Shown here one piece after another: positions 35,512 to 45,603 of a stretch of 64,000 nt of DNA. Source of the stretch: Telluribacter roseus (GTDB lineage Bacteria > Bacteroidota > Bacteroidia > Cytophagales > Spirosomataceae); assembly GCF_017355915.2 (NCBI RefSeq), contig NZ_JAFEUV020000006.1:186001-250000 (forward strand), read 5' to 3'. Position numbers and translations under genes: made by a program. Every line of letters begins with the position of its first letter. The first letter of the stretch is position 1. The notes beneath the pieces are model-generated. The model was not told where the DNA came from, ran no database searches, and worked only from the letters and a program-made list of their open reading frames with translations.

Positions 35512-36459
35512 TTAATCCGTTAATTTTACAAACGTAATATTGCGCTTCAGACCTTCTAGCTTGGTGCGCTTTAGGGGCGAGCGCCTGAATACTTCCCGGA
35601 ATACCTCTTCGGTTATTTCCTCCCAATCCTTAGAAGTTAATTCGGCAAGCTGAGCCGGGGGAGTGAACTCGCTGGTCTGGTGCGGTCGCGCGAAGCGGTT
35701 CCAGGGACATACATCCTGACAAATGTCACAGCCAAATACCCAGTTGCCAAACTTACCGCGTACCTCATCAGGAATGGCCTCTTTGAGCTCGATCGTAAAA
35801 TAGCTGATGCATTTGCTGCCATCTACCACGTAGGGCTCTACGATGGCATCAGTGGGGCAGGCATCCACACAGCGGGTACAGGTGCCACAGTAGTCTTTAA
35901 TAGGGCCATCCGGAGCCAGATCCACATCCAGAATTAGTTCGCCGATAAAGAAAAAGCTTCCCAGGTCGCGGTTGAGCAGATTGGTGTGCTTGCCGATCCA
36001 GCCCAGGCCGCTGCGAGCCGCCCAGGCCTTGTCCATAACAGGGGCCGAGTCCACAAAAGCCCGGCCACCTACTTCACCTACTTCCTCCCTGAGGGCGTCC
36101 AGGAGTGCCTTGAGCTTGTCTTTCAGTACGTAGTGGTAGTCAGTGCCGTAGGCATACTTTGAAATTTTATAAGTATCGTCGGTGTCAGGGAGTGGCTGCT
36201 CGGGGTAGTAGTTGAGCAGTACGGTCACGACCGACCGGGCGCCATCCACCAGCTTACGCGGATCGAGGCGCTTGTCGAAGTGGTTGGCCATCCAGGCCAT
36301 CTGGCCGTGGTAGTTGCGCGCGAGCCATTCTTCCAGCCGTGGTGCTTCCTCTTCCAGAAATCCGGCTTTGGAAATGCCACAAAAGTCAAAACCTAACTCA
36401 ATAGCTTTGGCTTTAAGGAACTTACTTCGCTGCTGACTGATTATATCTTCGGTAGTCAT
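35512..36459 (-). CDS. queG: Epoxyqueuosine reductase
   Basis: Last step of queuosine biosynthesis: cobalamin-dependent reduction of epoxyqueuosine at tRNA position 34. The 315-residue protein has the N-terminal DUF1730 cobalamin-binding region, [26 protein letters not shown], then two 4Fe-4S motifs ([16 protein letters not shown] ending near [10 protein letters not shown], and [14 protein letters not shown]). The start is ATG 36459 (MTTEDIIS), because the longer frame begins at TTG within a TATTTTTG box. The promoter box is so close that the mRNA may be nearly leaderless. It is divergent from grpE-dnaJ. Confidence 0.94.
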   Translation of the reverse strand: MTTEDIISQQRSKFLKAKAIELGFDFCGISKAGFLEEEAPRLEEWLARNYHGQMAWMANHFDKRLDPRKLVDGARSVVTVLLNYYPEQPLPDTDDTYKISKYAYGTDYHYVLKDKLKALLDALREEVGEVGGRAFVDSAPVMDKAWAARSGLGWIGKHTNLLNRDLGSFFFIGELILDVDLAPDGPIKDYCGTCTRCVDACPTDAIVEPYVVDGSKCISYFTIELKEAIPDEVRGKFGNWVFGCDICQDVCPWNRFARPHQTSEFTPPAQLAELTSKDWEEITEEVFREVFRRSPLKRTKLEGLKRNITFVKLTD

Positions 36460-36463
36460 ACTA

Positions 36464-36471
36464 CAAAAATA
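36464..36471 (-). promoter_or_regulatory. -7 promoter element for queG (TATTTTTG)
   Basis: Exact TAnnTTTG match ending 4 bases before ATG 36459. A TTG lies 23 bp upstream and could be the -33 box. The geometry predicts transcription starting at or within a few bases of the start codon. Confidence 0.5.
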
Positions 36472-36575
36472 CAATCGTTCAGGCCTTTTAGTGCCAACTT
36501 GTCAGTTTTTGTGGGCTGGCAAAGTAATTTAGCACACTACTTGCTGAATAAAAGCTATAAAAGTACAAGTCAATT

Positions 36576-37136
36576 ATGTCGGAAAATACACAGAACAACC
36601 AGGAAACTCACGCCGAAGAGCCCGAAATGGAAAAAGTGACTGACAATGGGGCGGAAGAGCAGGCTCCCACCGAAGTACAGGAGAAAGACCCGATGGAGGA
36701 GCTGAGAATTGAATTAGCTGAACTGAAAGATAAATATATACGGCTGTACGCCGATTTTGAAAATTTCCGTCGTCGTACGGCCAAGGAGAAGCTGGAGCTT
36801 ATCGCTAATGCCAACGCCGAACTGTTGCGGTCTATACTGCCGGTGGTAGATGATTTTGAGCGGGCTAAGCAGTCGTTCGAAACTACAACTGAAGTAGAGC
36901 CACTCAAAGAAGGAGTTGACCTGATCTATAATAAGCTGTACAAAACGCTCGAAGGCAAAGGCCTGAAGCCCATGGATGCCAAAGGACAGCCTTTTGATGC
37001 CGAGCTGCACGAATCAGTAACGCAGTTTCCGGCTCCTACCGAAGACCTAAAGGGCAAGGTAGTAGACGAAATCGAAAAAGGCTACTATCTCAATGACAAG
37101 GTACTCAGGTACGCGAAAGTAGTAGTAGGCTCTTAA
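36576..37136 (+). CDS. grpE: GrpE nucleotide exchange factor
   Basis: Co-chaperone that releases ADP from DnaK. The 186-residue protein starts with an acidic, low-complexity segment, then a long coiled coil (LRIELAELKDKYIRLYADFENFRRRTAKEKLE) and the beta-domain signature YNKLYKTLEGKGLKPMDAKGQPFDAELHESV...VVDEIEKGYYLNDKVLRYAKVVV. It precedes dnaJ by 84 bp; dnaK is not in the window. Confidence 0.96.
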   Translation: MSENTQNNQETHAEEPEMEKVTDNGAEEQAPTEVQEKDPMEELRIELAELKDKYIRLYADFENFRRRTAKEKLELIANANAELLRSILPVVDDFERAKQSFETTTEVEPLKEGVDLIYNKLYKTLEGKGLKPMDAKGQPFDAELHESVTQFPAPTEDLKGKVVDEIEKGYYLNDKVLRYAKVVVGS

Positions 37137-37220
37137 CAAACCCTCACCCTCCCTCAGGAGGCTTCTCAAAACATCAAACCATAACTTTTGACTGGAGCAG
37201 TCATCTGTTGACTGAATAAA

Positions 37221-38384
37221 ATGGCACAGAAAAGAGATTACTACGAAATACTTGGGGTGGATCGTGGAGCTTCGGCCGACGAGATCAAGAAGTCGTACCG
37301 CAAGCTGGCGATCAAGTACCACCCTGACAAAAATCCGGATGACCCAACTGCCGAAGATAAATTCAAGGAGGCAGCCGAGGCATATAGCGTCCTGAGCGAC
37401 GAAGATAAGCGTCGTCGTTACGATCAGTTCGGCCATGCCGGAGTAGGTGGTAACGGAGGCGGCGGAGGTGCCTACGGAGCCGGCGGATTCACCATGGACG
37501 ATATATTCTCCCAGTTTGGTGATATCTTCGGTGGTGATGGTAGTCCTTTCGGAGATATATTCGGTGGTCGCGCTACGGGCGGACGCCGGGTGCGCCGGGG
37601 CTCTGATCTGCGGATCAAGCTGAAGCTGGACCTGCAGGAAGTAGCCAACGGAGTAGAGAAGAAAATAAAAGTAAAGCGCCACGTAGCGTGTAATACCTGC
37701 GGAGGCAATGGTGCCAAACACGGTACCTCTCTTACTACCTGTACCACCTGTAATGGAGCCGGTCAGGTACGTAAGGTAGTTAATACCATGCTGGGCCAGA
37801 TGGTATCCTCCAATACCTGCCCGACCTGTAACGGGGATGGCAAGATCATCAGCGAGCGCTGCGAGGCATGTGCGGGTGAAGGACGTCAGCTACAGGACGA
37901 CCTGATCACGCTCAACATTCCGGGTGGTGTTGCCGATGGCATGCAACTATCCATGTCGGGCAAGGGTAATGTACCGGCACGCGGGGGAGTAGCCGGAGAC
38001 CTGCTCATCGTGATCGAGGAGGAGGAAGACGAACACCTCAAGCGCGACGGCAACAACGTAGTGTTTGATATGCACCTGAGCTTCATCGATGCGGCGTTGG
38101 GTACTTCTACGGAGATTCCTACCATTGATGGCAAGGCACGTATCACCATAGAACCGGGTACCCAGGCGGGTAAGATCCTGCGTCTAAAGGGCAAAGGAAT
38201 CAAAGACCTCAACGGTTACGGTAAGGGTGATCAGCTGGTACACGTTAATGTATGGACGCCTCAGCAGCTTTCGGCCGACGAGCGGGCTACCCTCGAGAAG
38301 CTACGCAACTCGCCCAACTTCCAGCCCAAGCCCGGTAAGAATGAGAAAGGCTTTTTTGATAAAATGAAAGATTTCTTCCATTGA
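37221..38384 (+). CDS. dnaJ: Chaperone DnaJ
   Basis: Hsp40 co-chaperone of 387 residues. The J domain carries HPD ([10 protein letters not shown]), followed by a Gly/Phe-rich linker ([15 protein letters not shown]). Four zinc-binding CxxCxGxG repeats are present ([32 protein letters not shown]), then the C-terminal substrate-binding domains. It is the second gene of a grpE-dnaJ operon and ends at a strong bidirectional terminator. Confidence 0.97.
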   Translation: MAQKRDYYEILGVDRGASADEIKKSYRKLAIKYHPDKNPDDPTAEDKFKEAAEAYSVLSDEDKRRRYDQFGHAGVGGNGGGGGAYGAGGFTMDDIFSQFGDIFGGDGSPFGDIFGGRATGGRRVRRGSDLRIKLKLDLQEVANGVEKKIKVKRHVACNTCGGNGAKHGTSLTTCTTCNGAGQVRKVVNTMLGQMVSSNTCPTCNGDGKIISERCEACAGEGRQLQDDLITLNIPGGVADGMQLSMSGKGNVPARGGVAGDLLIVIEEEEDEHLKRDGNNVVFDMHLSFIDAALGTSTEIPTIDGKARITIEPGTQAGKILRLKGKGIKDLNGYGKGDQLVHVNVWTPQQLSADERATLEKLRNSPNFQPKPGKNEKGFFDKMKDFFH

Positions 38385-38412
38385 ATTACTGATTAGTTTC
38401 CCTATAAATAAG

Positions 38413-38446
38413 AAGCGCCCCGACCGGATTTCCGGTCGGGGCGCTT
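38413..38446. terminator. Bidirectional terminator between dnaJ and the DUF2723 gene
   Basis: AAGCGCCCCGACCGGA (38413-38428) pairs exactly with TCCGGTCGGGGCGCTT (38431-38446) with a 2-base centre, followed by TTGTTT on the plus strand. Confidence 0.85.
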
Positions 38447-38466
38447 TGTTTAGGGCAGGAGCTATA

Positions 38467-41436
38467 CTACTGGCCCATTACGTTGAAGCCAGTGATATGC
38501 TTCTGGAATATGGCATCGTACTTGGCAGTTGCCTGAGCCTGATTGGATTCGCGGCAGGCGTTAACAATGGTCTGCAGGATGTACAGGTCAATGTTAGCGT
38601 CACGCTGGTTCAGCGAGCCGTGTCTCTTCACAAAATTCAGGTTTTCGTCAGAACGACGCGCCATTGTATCAGCTATCTCAAGGGCCTTCTTGTTGTTACC
38701 CATCTGGAAGAGCGGGCGGATATAGTTAGCCGATATCTGGTCGTACGGGATACTCTCATCCGGCATTACCGTCAGGGCTCTGTCCATGGCTTTGCGGGCT
38801 TCTTCTACCTTATTTTCAGAAAGCAGCTGACCCACCAGGCGCAGGAACGAGATACGGGCTGTGAATATAGGCGACCCCAGGTAGGTATTGTCATAGTACA
38901 CATCCGGGTTGTTGAGCTCACGCCAGAACATCTTGTCCATCATGGTCTTGTACATGATATCGGAGTTGACATAGCCGTCCGTAGCACCGGGTACCCGTAC
39001 AGGCAGCAGGCGGAAGGCGTAGCCTTCTAGCTGCATGTACTCTTTCAGGTTGAGGTAGTTGGATCCGGCCAGCGTAGACGAGAAGTAAATAGGACGCTTC
39101 CAGTCGTTGGTGGAAATAATATCCAGCATGATCAGGTCCGACTTGTACAGGTCACGGTTGCCGATGGTCCAGCTGATCGAGTCGCTCAGGAAGGGCGCAA
39201 AGTCGCTCTTGATGATATTCATCTTCCGTACCTCTTCTACATTAACGGGCAGGAACAGCACAGACGAAGGCAGGATAGAGGTCATATCCCCGCTGGTAAG
39301 AGGTACCTGGATCGCCTTGTTTTCCTGCTTTACCAGGCTCATGTACTCTTTCAGGTTGATACCGCCTTTAACGCCGGGTATTTCGTAGAAAGGTACAATG
39401 TCATTCTTACCAAACGCGTAGTTGTTGGCTTCGAGCGAAATCGGTAGCGCCTCCGACTCGTAGGTCTTGCGCTTCATCTGGTTGATGTACCAGTCAGTAC
39501 CCAACAGACTCAGGTTACACACCCGGACGTCGGTCCGGAAGCCTTCTACCTCCTGCACGTACCAGAGCGGGAAGGTATCGTTATCCCCACCCGTAAACAG
39601 AATAGCATTAGGCGCACATGAGTTGAGCAGGTTACGGGCAAAGTCTACCGAGTGGTAGCGGTTGCTGCGGTCGTGGTTGTCCCAGCCTTTGAAACCCATC
39701 ATAAGAGGCACGGCCAGTCCGAGCGCGGCCGCTACGGCCGAGCGGGTGGTGGCGTTCTTGAGGAAGGCCGCCATACCTTCGGCAATGGCTATGACACCAA
39801 AGCCTATCCACATACAGAAGATATAGAACGAACCTACGTAAATGTAGTCACGCTCGCGGGGCTCTACCGGTGGAGAGTTGAGGTATACAACCAGGGCTAC
39901 TCCCGTGAGCAGGAACAGCAGTCCGAGTACCAGCAGGTCACGGCGATTGCGGAAGTACTGGATCACCAACCCAAGCAGACCCAGGATAAAGGGCAGCATG
40001 AAGAAGTTATCGTGCGCTTTGTTTTTAGAGATGATCGAAGGATATTCCTTGGAGACATCCCAGGGTAGCAGGTTACCGGACCCTTCCTCGTCGCTTTCAC
40101 GACCTACGAAGTTCCAGAGGAAGTAGCGCCAGTACATATGCCCGATCTGGTACGATAGCATAAAGCCAATGTTGTCAGCCAGGGTGGGTTTCTGGCCTTC
40201 GGCCAGGCCGGTCATCTCGCGGTAAAGCTGCGGGTGGCTGCCCTGGGTGCTGTACATACGAGGTAGCAATACGTTGGCTCCGGGCTCATACTCATACTCC
40301 GGGCGGTAGTCATAGACCACGTACTTGCCATTCTGACGACGGTACATAGGCTCGCCGCGTTTCTGGCTGATTGGCCGCGACACAAACGTAGGACCGTACA
40401 GCAGCGGACGGCTACCGTACTGCTCACGCTTAAGGTACGATACAAAGCTCAGTACATCCTGAGGGTTGTTCTCGTTGATAGGCGGGTTGTAGTTGGCTCG
40501 TACCAGTACCATCAGGTAGCTGGCGTATCCGATCAGCACGAAGGTCAGGGAGAGCAGGGCTACGTTCAGGATCACTTTGTTGTTTTTCTCCGAGTAGCGA
40601 ATACCCCAGACCAGGGCTCCCAGGAACAGGATCACAAAGAATATCACGCCCGAGGTATAGGGGAGGCCGAGGGTGTTAACAAAGAAGATCTCAAACTTGC
40701 CCGCCATACTAGGTAAGCCGGGTATAATACCCGAGTTGATAATACCCAGTACTACCAGTCCGGCACCAAAGGCCAGAATACCACCAAACAGGCTGATGTT
40801 TTTATTCTTCTTGAAGTAGTACACCAGGGCAAGGGCCGGCAGCGTCACGAGGTTGAGCAAGTGAACGCCAATCGAAAGTCCTACCAGATAAGCGATGAAG
40901 ATCAGCCAGCGGTTTTCGGCAGCTTCGTCTTCGATACGCTCCCACTTAAATACAGCCCAGATCACGATAGCCGTAAAGAATGACGACATACCGTATACTT
41001 CGGCTTCAACAGCCGAGAACCAGAAGGAGTCAGACCAGGTATAGGCCAGGGCACCTACTGCCCCCGCTCCCAGCAGCAGAATCGAATCAGCAGTGGTGAG
41101 GGCTTCGTCGGTTTTGGCCAGGAGCTTACGACCCAGCAGCGTGATGGTCCAGAACAGGAAAAGTATGGTAAAAGCACTAGTCAGAACCGATACCATATTG
41201 ACCCAGAAGGCCACACTATCCAGATCACCAAAAGCAAACATGGAGAAAAGCCGACCGATCATCAGGAAGAAAGGAGCCCCCGGCGGGTGGGGTACCTGCA
41301 GCTTGAAGGCACAGGCGATAAACTCACCACAGTCCCAGAAGCTGGCCGTAGGCTCTACGGTAATAGAGTAAGTAAGTAAAGCAATCGCGAATACAATCCA
41401 ACCGGTAAGGTTGTTGTAACGTTGAAAAGGGGTCAT
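38467..41436 (-). CDS. DUF2723 membrane protein (TMEM260-like O-mannosyltransferase fold)
   Basis: 989-residue polytopic membrane protein. The N-terminus has the family signature TVEPTASFWDCGEFIACAFKLQVPHPPGAPFF, where the acidic DCGE is the likely catalytic/metal region of this GT-C-type fold. About a dozen helices follow, then a 400-residue soluble C-terminal part with helical repeats. The vertebrate homologue TMEM260 is a protein O-mannosyltransferase; the bacterial relatives are thought to act in periplasmic O-glycosylation, but this is inference here. It stands alone between two terminators. Confidence 0.88.
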   Translation of the reverse strand: MTPFQRYNNLTGWIVFAIALLTYSITVEPTASFWDCGEFIACAFKLQVPHPPGAPFFLMIGRLFSMFAFGDLDSVAFWVNMVSVLTSAFTILFLFWTITLLGRKLLAKTDEALTTADSILLLGAGAVGALAYTWSDSFWFSAVEAEVYGMSSFFTAIVIWAVFKWERIEDEAAENRWLIFIAYLVGLSIGVHLLNLVTLPALALVYYFKKNKNISLFGGILAFGAGLVVLGIINSGIIPGLPSMAGKFEIFFVNTLGLPYTSGVIFFVILFLGALVWGIRYSEKNNKVILNVALLSLTFVLIGYASYLMVLVRANYNPPINENNPQDVLSFVSYLKREQYGSRPLLYGPTFVSRPISQKRGEPMYRRQNGKYVVYDYRPEYEYEPGANVLLPRMYSTQGSHPQLYREMTGLAEGQKPTLADNIGFMLSYQIGHMYWRYFLWNFVGRESDEEGSGNLLPWDVSKEYPSIISKNKAHDNFFMLPFILGLLGLVIQYFRNRRDLLVLGLLFLLTGVALVVYLNSPPVEPRERDYIYVGSFYIFCMWIGFGVIAIAEGMAAFLKNATTRSAVAAALGLAVPLMMGFKGWDNHDRSNRYHSVDFARNLLNSCAPNAILFTGGDNDTFPLWYVQEVEGFRTDVRVCNLSLLGTDWYINQMKRKTYESEALPISLEANNYAFGKNDIVPFYEIPGVKGGINLKEYMSLVKQENKAIQVPLTSGDMTSILPSSVLFLPVNVEEVRKMNIIKSDFAPFLSDSISWTIGNRDLYKSDLIMLDIISTNDWKRPIYFSSTLAGSNYLNLKEYMQLEGYAFRLLPVRVPGATDGYVNSDIMYKTMMDKMFWRELNNPDVYYDNTYLGSPIFTARISFLRLVGQLLSENKVEEARKAMDRALTVMPDESIPYDQISANYIRPLFQMGNNKKALEIADTMARRSDENLNFVKRHGSLNQRDANIDLYILQTIVNACRESNQAQATAKYDAIFQKHITGFNVMGQ

Positions 41437-41521
41437 GTAAAATTAGTTTACAGTTTACAATGGCTTGTCAAAATGAGGTGGATAAGACCGCATACACATA
41501 GGGCTACAATGACAGCCGGTT

Positions 41522-41529
41522 CAAAATTA
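41522..41529 (-). promoter_or_regulatory. -7-like element upstream of the DUF2723 gene (TAATTTTG)
   Basis: Exact TAnnTTTG match on the minus strand 85 bp before the DUF2723 start codon. No clear -33 box was found. Confidence 0.35.
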
Positions 41530-41595
41530 GCAAAATAACCTCAACCATCCCCTTTGGGCTTTCTTAAAAAGTGTTAAACAGAGGGGAGATGCGGC

Positions 41596-41624
41596 AAAAA
41601 AAAGACCCGCCGGTAGAGCGGGCC
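41596..41624 (-). terminator. Rho-independent terminator of the ABC-2 operon
   Basis: GACCCGC (41604-41610) pairs with GCGGGCC (41618-41624) with one wobble; on the minus strand the stem is followed by an unbroken T-run. Confidence 0.8.
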
Positions 41625-41652
41625 TTCGTGGTAAAGAGACGATGTGTATAGC

Positions 41653-42984
41653 TTAGCCGCGGTAGAATACCCACTTGGCCAGCTCCTTGTAGGATACCTT
41701 CTTGCCGTACATCAGGATACCTATCCGGTAGATGCGGGCGGCCAGCCAGGTAGTACCCATAAAGCCCAGTACCAGCAGTACCATCGAGAGGGCTATCTGC
41801 CAGGCCGGTACACCAAAGGGTATACGTACCATCATGATGATAGGTGACGTAAAGGGAATGATGGAGGTCCAGAAGGCCAGGCTGCCGTCGGGGTCGCGGA
41901 GGACAAACTGCGCAAATACAAACGAGAATATGATAGGCAACGTAATAGGCAGCATAAACTGCTGCGTATCGGCGTCGTTATCTACGGCTGCTCCCACCGC
42001 GCCAAAGAGCGCGCTGTACAGCAGGTAGCCTCCCAGGAAGTAAAACAGGAAGCAGGAGATAATCAGGGGCAGGTTCAGGCTGTTGACAGCCGATAGTACC
42101 TCTGATACCGGATTTTGAGGACCTGAGTTGGCCTTTAAGGCTGAGGCAGGCATATTCTTGTTAAGATCATTAAACTGCTGCTCGATCTGCTTGGGGTCTT
42201 TCGGGAACTGATCGCCCAGCATGGCACCGGCCGCTGAGGTAAGGGCTACGGTAAGCAGTATCCACAGGACAAACTGTGTCAGACCTACCAGCGCGACCCC
42301 AATAATCTTACCCATCATGAGCTGAAAAGGCTTCACCGACGAGATGATCACCTCCACGATGCGGCTGGTTTTTTCTTCGGTAACACCCCGCATCACCTGC
42401 GTACCATACACAAATACGGAGATGTAGATCAGAAACGCACAAATCCCCCCGATGGCGGTGGCAGCGCCCGAGCTACTGCTTTTTTCGCCTTCCTCACTGA
42501 GGCTGATGGTTTGGGAGTCTACGTTGATCCGGGAGTCTTCCAGTACCCGCCGGGTAATACCCGCTTCGGTTAGCTTGATGTTCTCGATCTGCTTTTCGAT
42601 GGTCTTCTCTATATCCGACTGCAGCTCCAGACTCACGTTCTTGGGCGCGTATATCTTCACATTTTTCGGATTATCCATCACATTCTCCGGTATGTACACC
42701 AGTGCCGTAGACTTGGTGGCCTTCAGGCTGGCTTTGGCGGAGTCCAGCGACATATTGAGATACTGAAAGTTGATGGTCTTGGAGTTCTGGAACTGACCGG
42801 TAAACAAGCCGCTCTGGTCCAGTACCTGAACGTTTTTGGATTCGACGGAGCCCACCGCTACCCAGATCACCGTGGCATAAAAGCCGACGAACAGGAGCGG
42901 GGCCAGGAAGGTCATGATCAGGAAGGATTTCTTCTTGACCCTAACCATGTATTCACGTTTGAGGACGAGTAGGATGTTTCTCAT
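41653..42984 (-). CDS. ABC-2-type transporter permease (NatB-like)
   Basis: Membrane subunit (443 residues) of an ABC exporter. An N-terminal helix (FLIMTFLAPLLFVGFYATVIWVAV) precedes an extracytoplasmic domain of about 140 residues, then five to six C-terminal helices with the conserved GVTEEKTSRIVEVIISSVKPFQLMMGKIIGVALVGLTQF segment of ABC-2/NatB permeases. The ATPase gene lies 125 bp upstream on the same strand. NatAB in Bacillus exports sodium; the substrate here is not known. Confidence 0.9.
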   Translation of the reverse strand: MRNILLVLKREYMVRVKKKSFLIMTFLAPLLFVGFYATVIWVAVGSVESKNVQVLDQSGLFTGQFQNSKTINFQYLNMSLDSAKASLKATKSTALVYIPENVMDNPKNVKIYAPKNVSLELQSDIEKTIEKQIENIKLTEAGITRRVLEDSRINVDSQTISLSEEGEKSSSSGAATAIGGICAFLIYISVFVYGTQVMRGVTEEKTSRIVEVIISSVKPFQLMMGKIIGVALVGLTQFVLWILLTVALTSAAGAMLGDQFPKDPKQIEQQFNDLNKNMPASALKANSGPQNPVSEVLSAVNSLNLPLIISCFLFYFLGGYLLYSALFGAVGAAVDNDADTQQFMLPITLPIIFSFVFAQFVLRDPDGSLAFWTSIIPFTSPIIMMVRIPFGVPAWQIALSMVLLVLGFMGTTWLAARIYRIGILMYGKKVSYKELAKWVFYRG

Positions 42985-43109
42985 TTTTAAGGCGGTATGC
43001 TTTAGGCTATATGCTGTAAGCTATTTCTGTATTTAGACACACACTATTTGAATGCTACGTTTAAGAGAACCCATATATCTTGATCTCATAAACTCTTTCA
43101 AACTCTCCA

Positions 43110-44024
43110 CTAAGCTTCGGGTACTTCGTTGACGGCCCGTACAAACACATCGTTCATAGTCGGGATGTTTTCTCCGAAGGCACGGACCTCTACTTGGCTG
43201 ATCAGGTCCCGTAACAGCTGATTGGAGTTGATACCTTCCGGAAGCTGAATATCAGCGCGGTGGTAGCCGGGTTCTATCTCGCGGCTTGACCTTACGGCAT
43301 ACTGCTCTACCAGGCCGTTGAGCATACCGGTATATTCTACAAAGTACGTGTTCGTCTTGAACTGCTCCTTGATCTGCTTCTTGGGGCCGTCCAGTACCTT
43401 CTTGGACCTATTAATGAGGGCTATGTAGTCGCAGAGCTCTTCTACGGTTTCCATGCGGTGCGTCGAGAAGATCACCGTACTGCCTTTCTGACGCAGCTCC
43501 AGTATTTCGTCGCGGATCAGATTGGCATTGATGGGGTCAAAGCCCGAGAAAGGCTCATCCAGGATGATCAGGTCAGGCTCGTGCAGTACCGTCGACACAA
43601 ACTGCACCTTCTGCTGCATCCCCTTGGAGAGGTCCGAGACGTTCTTGTCCCACCAGGTCTTGATGTCAAACTTGATAAACCAGCTTTTGAGCTTCTCCAT
43701 GGCCTGCTTCTCCGATAGCCCTTTGAGCTGGGCCAGGTACAGGAGCTGGTCGCCTACCTTCATCTTTTTGTAAAGGCCGCGCTCTTCCGGCAGGTACCCT
43801 ATGTGCCTGATGTGATTTTCGCTCAGGGGTTTGCCGTCAAATAGTACATGGCCACTATCGGGACCGGTAATCTGGTTAATAATCCGGATAAGGGAGGTTT
43901 TGCCGGCACCATTCGGTCCCAAAAGTCCGAAGATGGAGCCTTTCGGAATAGAAATACTCACGTCGTCGAGGGCACGGTGGTTGGCGTACTCCTTTACGAT
44001 GTGGTGCGTTTCAAGAATATTCAT
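43110..44024 (-). CDS. ABC transporter ATPase (NatA-like)
   Basis: 304-residue ATP-binding subunit with Walker A GPNGAGKTS, signature LSKGMQQKVQF, Walker B LIILDEPFSGFDP and switch histidine FSTHRM. A C-terminal DUF4162-type tail of about 90 residues (VEYTGMLNGLVEQYAV...MNDVFVRAV) is common in ATPases paired with ABC-2 permeases. It pairs with the permease gene immediately downstream. Confidence 0.94.
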   Translation of the reverse strand: MNILETHHIVKEYANHRALDDVSISIPKGSIFGLLGPNGAGKTSLIRIINQITGPDSGHVLFDGKPLSENHIRHIGYLPEERGLYKKMKVGDQLLYLAQLKGLSEKQAMEKLKSWFIKFDIKTWWDKNVSDLSKGMQQKVQFVSTVLHEPDLIILDEPFSGFDPINANLIRDEILELRQKGSTVIFSTHRMETVEELCDYIALINRSKKVLDGPKKQIKEQFKTNTYFVEYTGMLNGLVEQYAVRSSREIEPGYHRADIQLPEGINSNQLLRDLISQVEVRAFGENIPTMNDVFVRAVNEVPEA

Positions 44025-44273
44025 AGGATACTAGTAGGGGGTGTATAAGTACTGTACGCCGGTACCCCTGTTTTATGTATAGCGGAGGCGGGGTACTTTT
44101 CAAAATTGCAAAGAAGCACACCCTTACACAACTTTTACCGGATAAATAATCCCCCGGAAGGATGAATGGCTTAAAACCAGACTGAGTGGCCCCTCCTGAG
44201 GAACAGTAGTCAGTACGGGTACCTGCGGAGGTGAATATATGAAGCTTACTGGTGCAAAAACACCAGCAAGGGC

Positions 44274-44729
44274 CTAAACAAACTTTCGAAGGCTCATCAT
44301 GTACCCCAGATGGATCCCTTCGTGGTAATTGTTGAATTCGAAGGCGTCTTTGAGCGAAGCCAGATGGAATCCGGTTGCTGTCATTCTTTCGTTATATGTG
44401 ATAAATTTCTCACTACTTAAGTCTTCCTCCGTTTTCTCTATAAGTGAAGTCAAAAGCGATTGCAGCTCCTTAATTTCGCCTTCTGAAAGGGGGACTGTCG
44501 GTCTGGTACCGGGCTGGTAAAGCTCAACCATACCATCCGATATATACATGGGCAGGCCGGATCCCTTGTATATCAGGGATTGTTGGGCTACTATGATATG
44601 CCCGATGTTCCAGATGAGGTTGTTATTAAAGCCGCTGGGTACTTTATTCAGTTGCTCGGGAGTGTAGTTGTCAATAAAGTCAGAGTAGATATTCCGGCTG
44701 GTTTTCCAGGTTTTTAATAAGGCTTCCAT
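44274..44729 (-). CDS. DinB-family four-helix protein
   Basis: 151-residue member of the DinB/YfiT-like superfamily, putative metal-dependent thiol transferases or hydrolases. The three metal-binding histidines are in LIWNIGHIIVAQQ and NNYHEGIHLGYMMSL. The substrate is unknown, although some relatives transfer low-molecular-weight thiols. It appears monocistronic. It is distinct from the YfiT-like gene at 57451. Confidence 0.85.
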   Translation of the reverse strand: MEALLKTWKTSRNIYSDFIDNYTPEQLNKVPSGFNNNLIWNIGHIIVAQQSLIYKGSGLPMYISDGMVELYQPGTRPTVPLSEGEIKELQSLLTSLIEKTEEDLSSEKFITYNERMTATGFHLASLKDAFEFNNYHEGIHLGYMMSLRKFV

Positions 44730-44895
44730 TACTACTTTTTGTTCTGATAGTTTCTGCGCCTAAATGTAGAAACGATGCCAGTAAAAACTAGGAGTTGATA
44801 AATAAATATGACTGGTACAGCTTGTCAGGCACTCGTGAATGGGGTGAATGCATTAGAAGTGGAGCCATTGTTAGCCAGGTGGAAGCAGTAAAACA

Positions 44896-44918
44896 GGTAC
44901 GGGCGCAGCGCCCGTACC
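44896..44918 (-). terminator. Terminator after the small membrane protein gene
   Basis: GGTACGGGCG pairs with CGCCCGTACC around a 3-base loop; on the minus strand TGTTTT follows. Confidence 0.7.
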
Positions 44919-44927
44919 CTTCGTGGC

Positions 44928-45356
44928 TCAGGAGTACTTGCTCCGGATCTGGAACAGGACCCAGAAGCCGATGGCGCCGCCAATGAGCAGACTCAGAATG
45001 TTGAGCTGGATGAGACTACCGAGCAGATTGAGCAGCAGGGCGTAGTACAGGATACGCCAGCCCTGGATACGGCGGTCGCGCAGCGGCGTAAACGCTACCA
45101 GGTACATGACCAGTACCAGGGCAGACAGGACAATCCCCAGCCAGAATACTGGTGTACTACCATAGGGGACTATGGCAAGCGCAACGGTACCCATACCCAG
45201 GGCCGTCAGGATGGCAAGCAGCCCCATGAGAGCCCCTATCAGCATCAGGTAGGGGCCGTACTTTACCAGAAACTCTTTCACCTCCTCCGGAAAGTCAGGG
45301 AATTTGCCCAGAAAGATAGGTTCCAGTTCTTTTTCGAGAAGCAGTTTTTGTTCCAT
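44928..45356 (-). CDS. Four-helix membrane protein of unknown function
   Basis: 142-residue protein with a soluble N-terminal 30 residues and four predicted membrane helices (LMLIGALMGLLAILTALGM, VFWLGIVLSALVLVMYLVAF, ILYYALLLNLLGSLIQL, LSLLIGGAIGFWVLFQI). The chain ends RSKYS. I recognise no domain. The gene has its own terminator and a 247-bp upstream gap, so it is probably transcribed alone. Confidence 0.78.
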   Translation of the reverse strand: MEQKLLLEKELEPIFLGKFPDFPEEVKEFLVKYGPYLMLIGALMGLLAILTALGMGTVALAIVPYGSTPVFWLGIVLSALVLVMYLVAFTPLRDRRIQGWRILYYALLLNLLGSLIQLNILSLLIGGAIGFWVLFQIRSKYS

Positions 45357-45603
45357 GGTGGTTAAGGATAAGATGAGTGGGAAAGAAGCGTGTAACGACT
45401 AAAACTAGTTTATTACCGGCAGAATGTCAATAGCTTACGAACCGAAGGTGGCAGAGGTACGCGGTAGGGGCGGTTGCCAAATTGGCTGCTAACTCAGGCG
45501 ATGTGCCGTTTTATGGCTATGTTTAGTGTATCAATGGCCGCCGCACGCACCTGTTTGTTCTGATTTCTAACCTAAAGTAGTCCGTATTTTCTAAGCCAAA
45601 CGT

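Noticed and set aside
36508-36532. Possible grpE promoter (TTTG then TAATTTAG)
   Set aside because: The -7 box has a mismatch and the 13-bp spacing is too short; no CIRCE-type inverted repeat was found either, so I did not annotate it.
44241-44270. CTGGTG/CACCAG hairpin after the DinB gene
   Set aside because: Only six base pairs with no T-run on the minus strand, too weak to call a terminator.
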